Shown here one piece after another: positions 16,170-24,539 of a stretch of DNA of 64,000 bases (its first letter is position 1; each line of letters begins with the position of its first letter). The position numbers were made by a program, and so were the translations under genes. Origin of the DNA: an uncultured Collinsella sp. (GTDB lineage: Bacteria > Actinomycetota > Coriobacteriia > Coriobacteriales > Coriobacteriaceae). Below the pieces are notes generated by a model that saw only the letters and a list, made by a program, of their open reading frames with translations, did not search any database and was not told where the DNA came from. The DNA is taken from positions 97,366 to 161,365 of the forward strand of contig CALKKS010000014.1 in the NCBI GenBank assembly GCA_937995345.1, in the 5' to 3' direction.

Positions 16170-17540
16170 ATGGACCAGGGTTCCGTACGCGATATTCTTG
16201 CCGGTAAAACCTACTTTATCCGCACCTTTGGCTGTCAGATGAATCAGCACGACTCCGAGCGCGTGAGTGGCCTGCTCGACTCATATGGCTGCCTTATGGC
16301 GCTCGATCCGGAGCATGCTGACATTGTCGTGTTCATGACGTGCTGCGTTCGCGAGGCCGCTGACACCCGTCTGTACGGTCAGTGCAACTCTTGTAAGAGC
16401 CTCCCGTCTTCGCCCTCGGGCAAGCGTGTGGTTGCCGTGGGCGGCTGCATCGCGCAGCGCGACGGCGAGGGTCTGCTCACCAATGTCGATAACGTCAATG
16501 TCATCTTTGGCACGCATTCCATCGCGCATGTGGCCGAGCTCATTGCCGAGGCATTCTTGGACGGCAAGCGTCATATTCGCACCAATGAGCACGAGGACAC
16601 GGATGCTATGAGCATGCCGTGGCATCGTGAGACCCAGTATCACGCGTGGGTCCCCATTATGACGGGCTGCAACAATTTCTGCACCTATTGCATCGTGCCG
16701 TATGTGCGCGGTCGCGAAAAAAGCCGTCCTTTCGATGAGATTGTCGACGAGGTGACCGTTCTAGTGCGCCAGGGCGTGCGTGAGATCACGCTTCTGGGAC
16801 AAAACGTCAACTCTTATGGTCGCGACCTGTTTGGCAAGCCGCGCTTTGCCGACCTGTTGCGTGCAGTTGGTGATACGGGTGTAGAGCGTATCTTCTTTAC
16901 TTCCTCGCACCCCAAAGACCTGCTGCCCGAGACTATCGACGCTATGGCCGAGACGCCTGCCGTCATGCCGCAGTTGCACCTGGCAGTTCAGTCAGGCTCG
17001 ACGCGCATCCTTAAAGAGATGAATCGTCGCTATACGCGCGAGGATTATCTGGGGCTTGTCGATCGCATCCGCAATCGTATGCCCGATATCGCGCTTTCGA
17101 CCGATATCATCGTGGGTTTCCCCGGCGAGACCGAGGAAGACTTTGAGCAGACGCTCTCGCTGGCCGAAACGGTCCGTTATGCTCAGGCCTATACGTTTAT
17201 CTATTCCAAGCGCGCCGGTACTCCGGCCGCCGAGATTGACGATCCCACGCCGCATGAGGTAATTCTCGAGCGCTTCAACCGTCTGGTGAAGGTTATCGAG
17301 ACTACTGCGCACGAGTATAACCAAGGTGAGCTCCACACCGTTGTGCCGGCGCTTATCGAGGGTACGAGCAAAAAGAATGACGCGGTGCTGCTGGGCAAGA
17401 GTCCTAAGAATCAGACCGTTCACGCACCGATTCCCGAGGGCTACAGCATCGATCAGTTGATTGGCAAGATTGTCGATGTTGACATCGACGTTGCCAAGAC
17501 GTGGTATCTGTCCGGATCAGTTGTGGGCGAGCCGCGCTAA
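16170..17540 (+). CDS. miaB: tRNA-2-methylthio-N6-dimethylallyladenosine synthase MiaB
   Basis: A radical-SAM methylthiotransferase acting on i6A37 of tRNA after MiaA. The N-terminal domain opens YFIRTFGCQMNQHDSER, the radical-SAM motif is CNNFCTYC near residue 168, and a TRAM domain is at the C-terminus. The start at 16170 (MDQGSVRDI) is chosen for its TTAGGA upstream; TTG at 16119 would add 17 residues. The stop overlaps the miaA start, so both steps of the same modification are coupled. Confidence 0.95.
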   Translation: MDQGSVRDILAGKTYFIRTFGCQMNQHDSERVSGLLDSYGCLMALDPEHADIVVFMTCCVREAADTRLYGQCNSCKSLPSSPSGKRVVAVGGCIAQRDGEGLLTNVDNVNVIFGTHSIAHVAELIAEAFLDGKRHIRTNEHEDTDAMSMPWHRETQYHAWVPIMTGCNNFCTYCIVPYVRGREKSRPFDEIVDEVTVLVRQGVREITLLGQNVNSYGRDLFGKPRFADLLRAVGDTGVERIFFTSSHPKDLLPETIDAMAETPAVMPQLHLAVQSGSTRILKEMNRRYTREDYLGLVDRIRNRMPDIALSTDIIVGFPGETEEDFEQTLSLAETVRYAQAYTFIYSKRAGTPAAEIDDPTPHEVILERFNRLVKVIETTAHEYNQGELHTVVPALIEGTSKKNDAVLLGKSPKNQTVHAPIPEGYSIDQLIGKIVDVDIDVAKTWYLSGSVVGEPR

Positions 17541-18478
17541 TGATTTCTCCCGGGGCAGGCCTTTCCGCCGTTGCGATTGTCGGTCCGACCGCGGTTGGCA
17601 AAAGTGATGTCGCAGATCGTTTGGCGGCTCGTCTTTCGTCCGAAGTGCTGTCGTGTGACGCGATGCAAATCTATCGAGGCATGGATATCGGCACTGCCAA
17701 GATGGCGCCCGAGGAATGCACGGCGCCGCTACGCCTGGTCGATATTGTTGAACCGGGCGTTACATATTCTGCAGCGCTGTATCAGGCAGACGCTCGTGTG
17801 CATGTTGAGCGCTTGCTGGGCGAGGGTCGCCTGCCGGTGTTTTGCGGGGGTACAGGCTTGTATCTCAAGGCCGCCCTGGATGAGATGGATTTTCCCTCGG
17901 GCGAGCTTGAGGACGATCGCCGCGCGAGGTATCAGGAGCTTGCCGAGCGCATTGGCGAGGAAGCGCTACACGCGCTGCTTGCCGAGCGTGACCCCGAGTC
18001 CGCTGCGGTCATCCACCCCCATAATGTTCGTCGCGTGATTCGCGCGCTCGAAATGCACGATGATGGCGTGTCCTACGCGCAGCAAAAGTCGCAGTTTAGT
18101 GTTCCGCGCGAGCATTATCATGCCCTATGGTTTGGTCTGACGCGTAATCGCGAGGTGCTCTACGAGCGCATTAATCTGCGCGTCGATCTGATGTTTGAGC
18201 AGGGTCTTGTCGATGAGGTCCGCGGTCTTATGGCCCAGGGTCTGGGAGATGCCCTGACGTCGATGCAGGCAATTGGCTATAAAGAGATCATTGATGCTTT
18301 CAATGGCGTGATGAGCATGGATGAGGCCCGCGAACTCATTAAGATGCGTTCGCGTCGTTATGCCAAGCGTCAGCTTTCGTGGTTTAAGCGCGATGACCGT
18401 ATCGTGTGGTTTGATATGGATGAATGTACGATCGATGAGGTCGTTGAGGATATCCTGCATCGTATTGAGGCTGCCTAA
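17540..18478 (+). CDS. miaA: tRNA dimethylallyltransferase MiaA
   Basis: Transfers dimethylallyl from DMAPP to A37 of tRNAs reading UNN codons. The P-loop GPTAVGKSDVADRL is near residue 12, followed by LSCDAMQIYRGMDIGTAK and CGGTGLYLKA. The ATG at 17540 overlaps the miaB stop by one base (TAATG). The protein is 312 residues. Confidence 0.96.
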   Translation: MISPGAGLSAVAIVGPTAVGKSDVADRLAARLSSEVLSCDAMQIYRGMDIGTAKMAPEECTAPLRLVDIVEPGVTYSAALYQADARVHVERLLGEGRLPVFCGGTGLYLKAALDEMDFPSGELEDDRRARYQELAERIGEEALHALLAERDPESAAVIHPHNVRRVIRALEMHDDGVSYAQQKSQFSVPREHYHALWFGLTRNREVLYERINLRVDLMFEQGLVDEVRGLMAQGLGDALTSMQAIGYKEIIDAFNGVMSMDEARELIKMRSRRYAKRQLSWFKRDDRIVWFDMDECTIDEVVEDILHRIEAA

Positions 18479-19767
18479 TGGCCCGTTTCCCCCTTGTTCC
18501 CACGGCACCCGAGCCCGAGCGTGCCATTTTAGTTGGTGTTGAGTGGCGCGACAATGCATGGCCGCTCGATCGCTCGCTTGATGAGCTGGAGCGTCTTGCC
18601 CACACAGCTGGTGCCCGGTGCGTGGCACGCTTGTCGCAGCGTTTGGTAAAGCCGTATCCTAAATCGTTTATCGGTTCCGGTAAGGTTGAAGAGCTGTGCG
18701 GCCTGGTGCATCGCATGGATGCCGATGTCGTTATTTTTGACGACGACCTGACCCCCTCGCAGCAATCCTATTTGGAGAAAGCCGTGGGCGAGCCGGTAAA
18801 GATTATCGATCGTACAGCACTGATCCTGGATATCTTTGGCCTGCATGCTCAGACGCGTGAGGGACGCCTGCAGGTACAGCTGGCACAGCTTCAATATTTG
18901 TTGCCTCGCCTGCGTGGCATGTGGAGCCATCTCGCCAAGGAGCAGACGCGCGGCGGCATCGGCTCACGTTTTGGTCAGGGCGAAAGTCAGCTCGAGGTCG
19001 ACCGTCGCCTCATTCGTAATAAGATCGCTGCGCTTCGTCGTGAGCTCAAGCAGGTTGAACAGCGTCGCGATGTTCAATCCAAGAGTCGCATTGAGTCACC
19101 GGCGTTTCGCGTCGCGTTAGCCGGTTATACCAATGCCGGTAAATCGACGTTACTCAATCGTCTGACCGGCTCTACGGTACTTTCGCAGGACAAGCTGTTT
19201 GCTACGCTCGACCCGACGACGCGTTCGTATCGTCTGCCCGGCGGTCGCGGCATGACGATTACCGATACCGTCGGCTTTATTCAAAAGCTGCCCCATGGTC
19301 TGGTCGATGCCTTTAAATCGACGCTGTCCGAGGTTTTGGGTGCCGATCTAATTCTCAAAGTCGTAGATGCGTCTGACGAGGACTATGAGCGGCAGCTGGA
19401 GGCTGTCGACCGCGTGCTTGATGAGATCGGCGCCGGAGATCGTTTAACGCTGACCGTATTCAATAAAATCGATCTTCTCGATAGCGTCGATCGATTGAGT
19501 TTCCGTCGTCGCTATCCGGAGGCCGTTCTGTTCTCGGCCCAAACGGGCGAGGGGCTCGACGATCTCGTCGACCGGATTGCTCGCGAGGCAGCTGCCACCG
19601 ATGTGTTGCTCTCCGCTGATATCCCGTATCGTGAGGGCGCTCTCATCACGCTGGTGCATGAGCAGGGAACCCTTCTGCATGAGGAATATCTAGAGGACGG
19701 AGTTCGCATTGTGGCGAAGTTGCCGGCCCGAATCGCGCCGCGTCTTGAGCGCTATCGTACGGAATAA
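18478..19767 (+). CDS. hflX: Ribosome-associated GTPase HflX
   Basis: HflX splits stalled ribosomes. The N-terminal HflX domain contains LSQRLVKPYPKSFIGSGKVE and the glycine-rich segment RGGIGSRFGQGESQLE. The G domain has G1 GYTNAGKSTLLNRL (near residue 218), DTVGF, and NKID (near 327). It overlaps the miaA stop by one base. Its 3' end overlaps the convergent membrane gene by 16 bp. Confidence 0.96.
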   Translation: MARFPLVPTAPEPERAILVGVEWRDNAWPLDRSLDELERLAHTAGARCVARLSQRLVKPYPKSFIGSGKVEELCGLVHRMDADVVIFDDDLTPSQQSYLEKAVGEPVKIIDRTALILDIFGLHAQTREGRLQVQLAQLQYLLPRLRGMWSHLAKEQTRGGIGSRFGQGESQLEVDRRLIRNKIAALRRELKQVEQRRDVQSKSRIESPAFRVALAGYTNAGKSTLLNRLTGSTVLSQDKLFATLDPTTRSYRLPGGRGMTITDTVGFIQKLPHGLVDAFKSTLSEVLGADLILKVVDASDEDYERQLEAVDRVLDEIGAGDRLTLTVFNKIDLLDSVDRLSFRRRYPEAVLFSAQTGEGLDDLVDRIAREAAATDVLLSADIPYREGALITLVHEQGTLLHEEYLEDGVRIVAKLPARIAPRLERYRTE

Positions 19768-20456
19768 ACGAGTTCTAGTACGCCTAGGATGACAGGCTGA
19801 TGGAGCAGGTAGAACGGTAAGGCATGCCTACCGAGGACTGCGAGCGCCGGGATGGGATTGGCGTATGCCCATGCTGGCGCTTCGAGGCTTGATGCTTGTG
19901 CTGCCTGGGCAGCAAAAAAGCCGGTAAGGTACATAAAGACAAACGGAATGAGCGGATAGTAGTCTCCCGAAACAAAACCCGGGCTCGGGAATCCAAGCCA
20001 TGCCAGGTGGGGGAGTGGGTAGACCGCTTTTGGAATGCCCCAGGTTAGGGCAAAAAGAACAAGGCACGCTGCGATGCCCCACGAGCCCGGTAATTTTTGG
20101 AGTAACGGACGGGTGAGTGCAACCACTGCAGTGCACGCTGCCATGCAATAAATGATGCCAAAGTTTACTGAATCGTCGACTGATACCAGTGTAGTTGCAA
20201 TCCATACGATCAAGGCTGCGGCCGAGTATTTGAGAGCGCGCTTATCGTTATTGCGCGAGAGCGTGCACATCCAACCGGCGATAAACAAAAATACCCAGCT
20301 GATACTAGCGCGCCAGATGTCTTGAAAGACTGACTGGGTAAACCAGGGCATATCCCAGCCGTACAGGTAGGCGAGATCATAGCAAGCGTGAAAACCTGCC
20401 ATAGAAATCATCGTAAACCCGCGGACGGTATCAAATATGGTTATGCGTTTTTGCAT
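19752..20456 (-). CDS. DUF1624/heparan-alpha-glucosaminide N-acetyltransferase-like membrane protein
   Basis: A 234-residue integral membrane protein opening RITIFDTVRGFTMISMAGFH, typical of DUF1624 acyltransferase-like proteins. About seven hydrophobic segments are evident, with a conserved-looking HALPFYLLHQP near the C-terminus. Some relatives acetylate sugars, but the substrate here is unknown. It lies directly downstream of lexA (the stop of lexA and this start meet at 20456) and may be co-transcribed with it. Confidence 0.78.
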   Translation of the reverse strand: MQKRITIFDTVRGFTMISMAGFHACYDLAYLYGWDMPWFTQSVFQDIWRASISWVFLFIAGWMCTLSRNNDKRALKYSAAALIVWIATTLVSVDDSVNFGIIYCMAACTAVVALTRPLLQKLPGSWGIAACLVLFALTWGIPKAVYPLPHLAWLGFPSPGFVSGDYYPLIPFVFMYLTGFFAAQAAQASSLEAPAWAYANPIPALAVLGRHALPFYLLHQPVILGVLELVYSVR

Positions 20457-21100
20457 TACGAGAACCGGCGCATCAAGCCGACGACTTTGCCCAGGATAAC
20501 GGGATTCGTTGCATAGATAGGTTCCATGGTGTCGTTCTCGGGCTGCAAGCGCACACGCCCCTGCTCCTTGTAGAACGTCTTGACGGTCGCCGAACCATCA
20601 ATCATGGCCACGACAATTTCGCCGTTCATGGCACTCTTTTGTTCACGGACGATGATGTAATCGCCATTGAAGATGCCGACATTGATCATTGAGCTCCCAT
20701 GCACCTCAAGGATAAAGGAACCCTGATCAGTGGCGATTTCGGTCGGGATAGTAAACGTGTCTTCGATATTCTGCTCGGCCAGAATGGGAATCCCAGCCGC
20801 GACGCGACCAACGAGCGGCAGCGAGACCGTTCCGCGGGGCGCCGTGGGCTCATCGGATTTGGAAATCGAGACAGAGGATCCGTCCTCATCAAAGAGCTCT
20901 AGGGCGCGAGGCTTGGTGGCATCGCGCTTGAGCAGCCCTCGAGCCTCCAGGGCAGAGAGATGAGCATGCACCGTGCTGGGGGAGGAGAGGCCTACGGCCG
21001 ATGCCATCTCGCGCACACTGGGCGGATAGCCCTTCTCCTGCTGATATTCCTTGATGAAGTCGTAAATCTGCTGCTGACGCTTGGTAATTTTGCGAGCCAT
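20456..21100 (-). CDS. lexA: SOS repressor LexA
   Basis: An autocleaving transcriptional repressor. The winged HTH includes REMASAVGLSSPSTVHAHLS (about residues 27-46). The cleavage site is the Ala-Gly in VAAGIPI, the catalytic Ser is in VHGSSMI and the Lys in DGSATVKTFYK. The start at 21100 (MARKITKRQQ) gives 214 residues, the family length. Three candidate operators lie upstream, so autoregulation is expected. Confidence 0.97.
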   Translation of the reverse strand: MARKITKRQQQIYDFIKEYQQEKGYPPSVREMASAVGLSSPSTVHAHLSALEARGLLKRDATKPRALELFDEDGSSVSISKSDEPTAPRGTVSLPLVGRVAAGIPILAEQNIEDTFTIPTEIATDQGSFILEVHGSSMINVGIFNGDYIIVREQKSAMNGEIVVAMIDGSATVKTFYKEQGRVRLQPENDTMEPIYATNPVILGKVVGLMRRFS

Positions 21101-21124
21101 CAGGGGATCCTCTCTGCCAATGTC

Positions 21125-21192
21125 AAACAAATGTTCGATTTTTGCTTGACAGGAACAACTGTTCGAAGATAATAATAACCGAACATTCGTTC
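21125..21192. promoter_or_regulatory. Divergent lexA/LysM control region with SOS boxes
   Basis: GAACAACTGTTC (21153-21164) and GAACATTCGTTC (21181-21192) both match GAAC-N4-GTTC. AAACAAATGTTC (21125-21136) is a weaker site next to lexA. On the + strand, -35 TTGACA (21146-21151) and -10 GATAAT (21168-21173) flank the first box, which fills the spacer; the second box sits at the expected transcription start. Confidence 0.85.
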
Positions 21193-21260
21193 TCGCGCTA
21201 GACATTTTTGTCCGCGCGGCTTGATAAAACTGTTCTCAGCAAAACACGCGAGAGGAGAAC

Positions 21261-21713
21261 ATGATGAACGTAACGAATATGGTCCAGGGAAACCTCGCCC
21301 TTAAGCTCGAGACGCCTGCAGAACCCACTTTTACGGTTGTTCAGGGTGGCCGCTCCGGCTTTCAGCCTTTGACCGTAAAGCCTGCGCGCAATCAGCAGGC
21401 TGTAGTCGCGCCGGCCCGCGTTGCCCTGAAGGTTCCGACGATTGTCGCCGTCGCCGTTGCGCTTACGCTCTTCTTTGTCCTCGCTATGTCGGTCTTTAGT
21501 GCTCGTCACGCCGCGTATGCCGAGTCCGTTTCCAACATTACCTACGGGACCATTCGCGTTCAGCCTGGCGATTCTCTTTGGTCGCTTGCCGAAGAATATC
21601 CAATCGAAGGCCTTTCCACGCAAGAGACTTCCGACATGATCCGTAGCGTCAATCATCTGGAGCATGGTTCGCTCGCCGCCGGTGCGCATCTTAAGGTTCC
21701 TGCTCGTTCGTAA
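21261..21713 (+). CDS. Membrane-anchored LysM protein, probable YneA-like SOS division inhibitor
   Basis: A 150-residue protein: a 55-residue N-terminal cytoplasmic part, one membrane segment (about 58-85, IVAVAVALTLFFVLAMSVF) and an extracytoplasmic LysM-like domain (about 98-148, IRVQPGDSLWSLAEEYP). Its divergence from lexA and the two SOS boxes in its promoter match the arrangement of Bacillus yneA, an SOS-induced inhibitor of septation. The function is inferred from layout and domain; sequence similarity to YneA cannot be judged here. The N-terminal part is longer than in YneA. Confidence 0.8.
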   Translation: MMNVTNMVQGNLALKLETPAEPTFTVVQGGRSGFQPLTVKPARNQQAVVAPARVALKVPTIVAVAVALTLFFVLAMSVFSARHAAYAESVSNITYGTIRVQPGDSLWSLAEEYPIEGLSTQETSDMIRSVNHLEHGSLAAGAHLKVPARS

Positions 21714-21726
21714 TCATTATCGCGCT

Positions 21727-21770
21727 GCGCATGGTACCCTTGTTATCGTTTAAGAGGAGGTACCATGCGC
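21727..21770 (+). promoter_or_regulatory. 12-bp inverted repeat enclosing the nrdR ribosome binding site and start codon
   Basis: GCGCATGGTACC (21727-21738) and GGTACCATGCGC (21759-21770) are perfect complements. The right arm contains the nrdR ATG, and the loop or stem base contains AGGAGG, so the folded leader would hide the start codon. Confidence 0.7.
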
Positions 21771-22208
21771 TGTCCCAAATGCGGCAAGGCACATACCCGC
21801 GTCGTTGATTCCCGTATGCAGGAGTCAAATAACACCATTAAGCGCCGTCGCGAATGTTGCTCGTGTAACTACCGCTTTACAACGTTCGAGCGATGCGAGG
21901 ACCCTATCGAGGTCATTAAGTCAGACGGAACCAAGCAGCGGTTCGATCGCAATAAGCTGCTCGTCGGCTTGATGCGAGCCACCATCAAGCGCGATATCGA
22001 CACTAAGAAGCTCAATGAGATTATCGATGACATCGAGGTCGAGCTGCGCTCTCGCACGCTGACGGCCGTCACGTCCCATGAGTTGGGTGACATGGTGCTC
22101 AAGCGCTTGGCCAAGATCGACAAGGTTGCGTACATCCGTTTTGCCTCGGTCTACCGTGATTTCAAAGACGTCGATGAGTTTCTGCAAGAGCTCGACAAGC
22201 TAAGGTGA
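21765..22208 (+). CDS. nrdR: Transcriptional repressor NrdR
   Basis: A repressor of ribonucleotide reductase genes that senses ATP/dATP. The zinc ribbon (MRCPKCGKAHTRVVDSR with CCSCNYRF) occupies residues 1-35 and an ATP-cone follows (about 47-137). 147 residues, the usual length. No nrd genes are in the window. dut follows within 5 bases, a sensible dNTP-pool pairing. The start lies inside an inverted repeat. Confidence 0.97.
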   Translation: MRCPKCGKAHTRVVDSRMQESNNTIKRRRECCSCNYRFTTFERCEDPIEVIKSDGTKQRFDRNKLLVGLMRATIKRDIDTKKLNEIIDDIEVELRSRTLTAVTSHELGDMVLKRLAKIDKVAYIRFASVYRDFKDVDEFLQELDKLR

Positions 22209-22212
22209 TTCC

Positions 22213-22656
22213 ATGTCCAACATTACCGTCAACATAAAGCGTCTCGATCCCACCGTCGAGCTTCCCAAATACGCCCATCCCACCGATGCTGGCTTGGATT
22301 TGCGCTCCAACGAAGACTGCGTCCTGAAGCCCTTCGAACGCCGTCTGGTCTCTACGGGGCTGGCCATCGCCCTGCCCGATGGCTACGCCGGCTTCGTCCA
22401 GCCCCGCAGCGGCTTGGCCATCAAGCAGGGCCTGTCTATAGTCAACACGCCGGGCCTCATCGACGCCCACTACCGAGGAGAACTCAAGGTTATCCTCATC
22501 AACCTGGATCCCACCAACGACATCCAAATCAACAAAGGCGACCGCATAGCCCAACTCGTCATCCAAGAAGTCCCCACGGTCAATCTCATAGAAGTAGAAG
22601 AACTAGACGAAACCGACCGAGGCAAAGGAGGCTTCGGCTCCAGCGGCGTAGCCTAG
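22213..22656 (+). CDS. dut: dUTP diphosphatase
   Basis: Hydrolyses dUTP to dUMP, keeping uracil out of DNA and feeding thymidylate synthesis. Family motifs are present: DAGLDLRSNED, QPRSGLAIKQG, NTPGLIDAHYRGELKV and GKGGFGSSG. The last 40 codons use many codons rare elsewhere in the window (ATA, CTA, CGA, GAA). Confidence 0.96.
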   Translation: MSNITVNIKRLDPTVELPKYAHPTDAGLDLRSNEDCVLKPFERRLVSTGLAIALPDGYAGFVQPRSGLAIKQGLSIVNTPGLIDAHYRGELKVILINLDPTNDIQINKGDRIAQLVIQEVPTVNLIEVEELDETDRGKGGFGSSGVA

Positions 22657-22674
22657 TCGTTTACGTACTGTCCG

Positions 22675-22776
22675 CTGGCCGGCCCGACCCGCCTATATAT
22701 CATCCCATGCTCAAACATTCTCGCTTCGCTGCGAAACTGCGCGTGGGACGATATATAGGCGGGTCGGGCTGGCCAG
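22675..22776 (+). repeat. Family B palindromic element, copy 1
   Basis: Arms of 33 bp (22675-22707 and 22744-22776) pair with two mismatches around a 36-bp core. The core begins TGCTCAAACATTCTCGC and ends GCGAAACTGCGCG. One mismatch (A opposite C, four to five bases from the core) recurs at the same place in copy 2. Confidence 0.85.
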
Positions 22777-22855
22777 CTACGTTTATGCACTACCAGCTGC
22801 GCCGAATCCTCGTATTAGAAGCTGCGAAGGCGAACCAAAGAAACTAATTGCAGCA

Positions 22856-22896
22856 AGCAGATGCGGCAAAGGGACTGTTCCTTTGCCGCATCTGCT
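22856..22896. terminator. Hairpin, possible bidirectional terminator
   Basis: A perfect 17-bp stem (AGCAGATGCGGCAAAGG and complement) with a 7-base loop between convergent dut and glycosyltransferase genes. There is no U tract, so termination is uncertain. Confidence 0.5.
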
Positions 22897-22935
22897 TATC
22901 AGAAAGATTGATTATTGTTTTCAAGCGAGTAGTCG

Positions 22936-23038
22936 CCCGCCCGCTTCTCACACATATCGTTCCACGCGCAGTTTCGCAGCGAGCGAAGCGAAGCGAGAAT
23001 GTTTGAGCATGGAATGATATGTGTGAGAAGCGGGCGGG
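22936..23038 (-). repeat. Family B palindromic element, copy 2 (inverted)
   Basis: Arms of 29 bp (22936-22964 and 23010-23038) pair with one mismatch. The outer arm sequence is unrelated to copy 1. The core matches the copy 1 core in reverse orientation (GAGAATGTTTGAGCA on the right, CGCGCAGTTTCGC on the left) and carries a 9-base GCGAAGCGA-type expansion. Confidence 0.85.
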
Positions 23039-23055
23039 AGGGATACGAGCGCCCC

Positions 23056-23089
23056 GCGAGAATGTTTGAGCACGGGATGATATATAGGG
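23056..23089 (-). repeat. Family B half element
   Basis: GCGAGAATGTTTGAGCA followed by CGGGATGATATATAGG repeats the right half of copy 2 and the inner arm of copy 1. No matching left arm is visible, so this is a truncated copy. Confidence 0.65.
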
Positions 23090-23119
23090 GCCTCCCGCAG
23101 GTAAGCGGACATAAAGACG

Positions 23120-24421
23120 CTAGCGGATATGCGCAGGTTTTCCGCCCCAGTAGAAGCGGCAGAAGGCTCGTTTGCGCTTTTGGGGTTTGCCTACGAGTTC
23201 CATGGTGGCGATGGCGATGTCTTCGGCTGCGCGGGGACGGCGCAGTACTTCGCCATTGATAAGCAATGCTTTGAGCGACTCCGGATGATCGTGGAGATGG
23301 CGCAACGTCACGATGAGCTCTCGTGCCGTGGTGACGTGCATGCTGGCGCCCATGCCGGTGAGCATGGTGGTGTTGGCCTTTTCCTGGCCATAGGACTTGC
23401 CCAGCAGGATCATCGGCAGATGTGCGCATAGGCACTCGGTGACCGTGAGTCCGCCCGATTTGAGGATTGCCAGGTCGCAGCCGTGCATGAGGGCCGCCAT
23501 GTCGTCGACATAGTCCAACACCGTGACGTTCTCGAGCTTCATGGCATCGAAGAGCGTCTTCAGCCGGGTGGCATACTCCACGTCTTTGCCGGGCAAAAAG
23601 ACAAAGTGCATGTCTTCGAAGCTGCGCAGGAAGGGGAGCGTGTGGTCCATCGCCGCGCGAAAGCGGACGTAAGGCTGAGGCAAGCTGGCGCCGGCCATTA
23701 CCAGCACGACGGTCTTGTCGGTAGGGAGGTTGAACTTGGCTAGTTCTTCCTCGCGATCGTAATCCGTGTCGAATCCGGCGCGAATAGGAATACCGGTAAT
23801 GCGAATCTTTGTCTCGGGCACCTTGCGCGGACGCAGCGTTTCGGCCATAAATTCGTTGGCAACACAGAATAGATCGGTGTCCTTGTGGGGCCACCAGCCC
23901 TCGACTTCGTAGTCGGTCGGTACGCAGATGATCGGATAATCGATACCCGTAATTACGCGGGCGCCCACGGCAACATTGGCTGCCGTGATGTGCGTTGCGA
24001 CCACGGCTATGGGCCTGCGGTTACGAATATATTCGTTGAAGGAGGGGAACATAATTCGCGACCATGCCGTGCCGCCACCCCAGAGCAGATGTCCCGTAAG
24101 CGTATATCGCCAGGTCAGGTCGTAAATGGGGCGCGTGGCTCCCGTAAAAGAAGCCGCGGTTTTATTGCCGTCGAATTTAATACGTCCAAAATCAAGGATA
24201 TCGAGCACTTCAATCTCAACATCCTCGGGGATGCCATTGGTGCCGCGGATGAGGTCGAATGCCTGCGCAATCGCATTTGCGGCGGCCTTGTGACCCGAGC
24301 CGACCGAGGCGTGCACGATGGTCACGAGAGGTTTTTGCTGAGCCAAGAGCGTGGTTTGCTCCGATTGGGGAGTGCTGAGCTTGAGCAGGGGAGCGTCGTC
24401 GCTCGTCTGCGTCTGATCCAT
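23120..24421 (-). CDS. MGDG synthase/UgtP-type diacylglycerol glycosyltransferase
   Basis: A GT28-family enzyme with an N-terminal MGDG-synthase domain (VTIVHASVGSGHKAAANAI near residue 35) and a C-terminal nucleotide-sugar domain (AILKSGGLTVTECLCAHLP near 335). It probably transfers hexose from a UDP-sugar to diacylglycerol to make membrane glycolipids. The start at 24421 (MDQTQTSDD) follows AAGGGGAG and gives 433 residues. It is divergent from trxB. Confidence 0.87.
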   Translation of the reverse strand: MDQTQTSDDAPLLKLSTPQSEQTTLLAQQKPLVTIVHASVGSGHKAAANAIAQAFDLIRGTNGIPEDVEIEVLDILDFGRIKFDGNKTAASFTGATRPIYDLTWRYTLTGHLLWGGGTAWSRIMFPSFNEYIRNRRPIAVVATHITAANVAVGARVITGIDYPIICVPTDYEVEGWWPHKDTDLFCVANEFMAETLRPRKVPETKIRITGIPIRAGFDTDYDREEELAKFNLPTDKTVVLVMAGASLPQPYVRFRAAMDHTLPFLRSFEDMHFVFLPGKDVEYATRLKTLFDAMKLENVTVLDYVDDMAALMHGCDLAILKSGGLTVTECLCAHLPMILLGKSYGQEKANTTMLTGMGASMHVTTARELIVTLRHLHDHPESLKALLINGEVLRRPRAAEDIAIATMELVGKPQKRKRAFCRFYWGGKPAHIR

Positions 24422-24539
24422 CGATAACTCCCCTTCGACGTTGTAACACGGATTTATCATTGTAGTGCATGAGTGTCACGTTCACGTAAATTTGGGTATG
24501 AGCGCAAAGAACGACAACGTTTTGACGAGAGGACTCTTC

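Larger units (their letters stand above)
22657..23119. other. 463-bp convergent intergenic region carrying family B palindromes
   Basis: No coding sequence is supported; overlapping reading frames arise from the repeats. The region holds two full family B elements, a 17-bp-stem hairpin between them and a half element next to the glycosyltransferase stop. Confidence 0.75.

Noticed and set aside
22899..23894. A 331-codon minus-strand frame through the family B repeats
   Set aside because: It overlaps the conserved glycosyltransferase in another frame and begins inside repeats.
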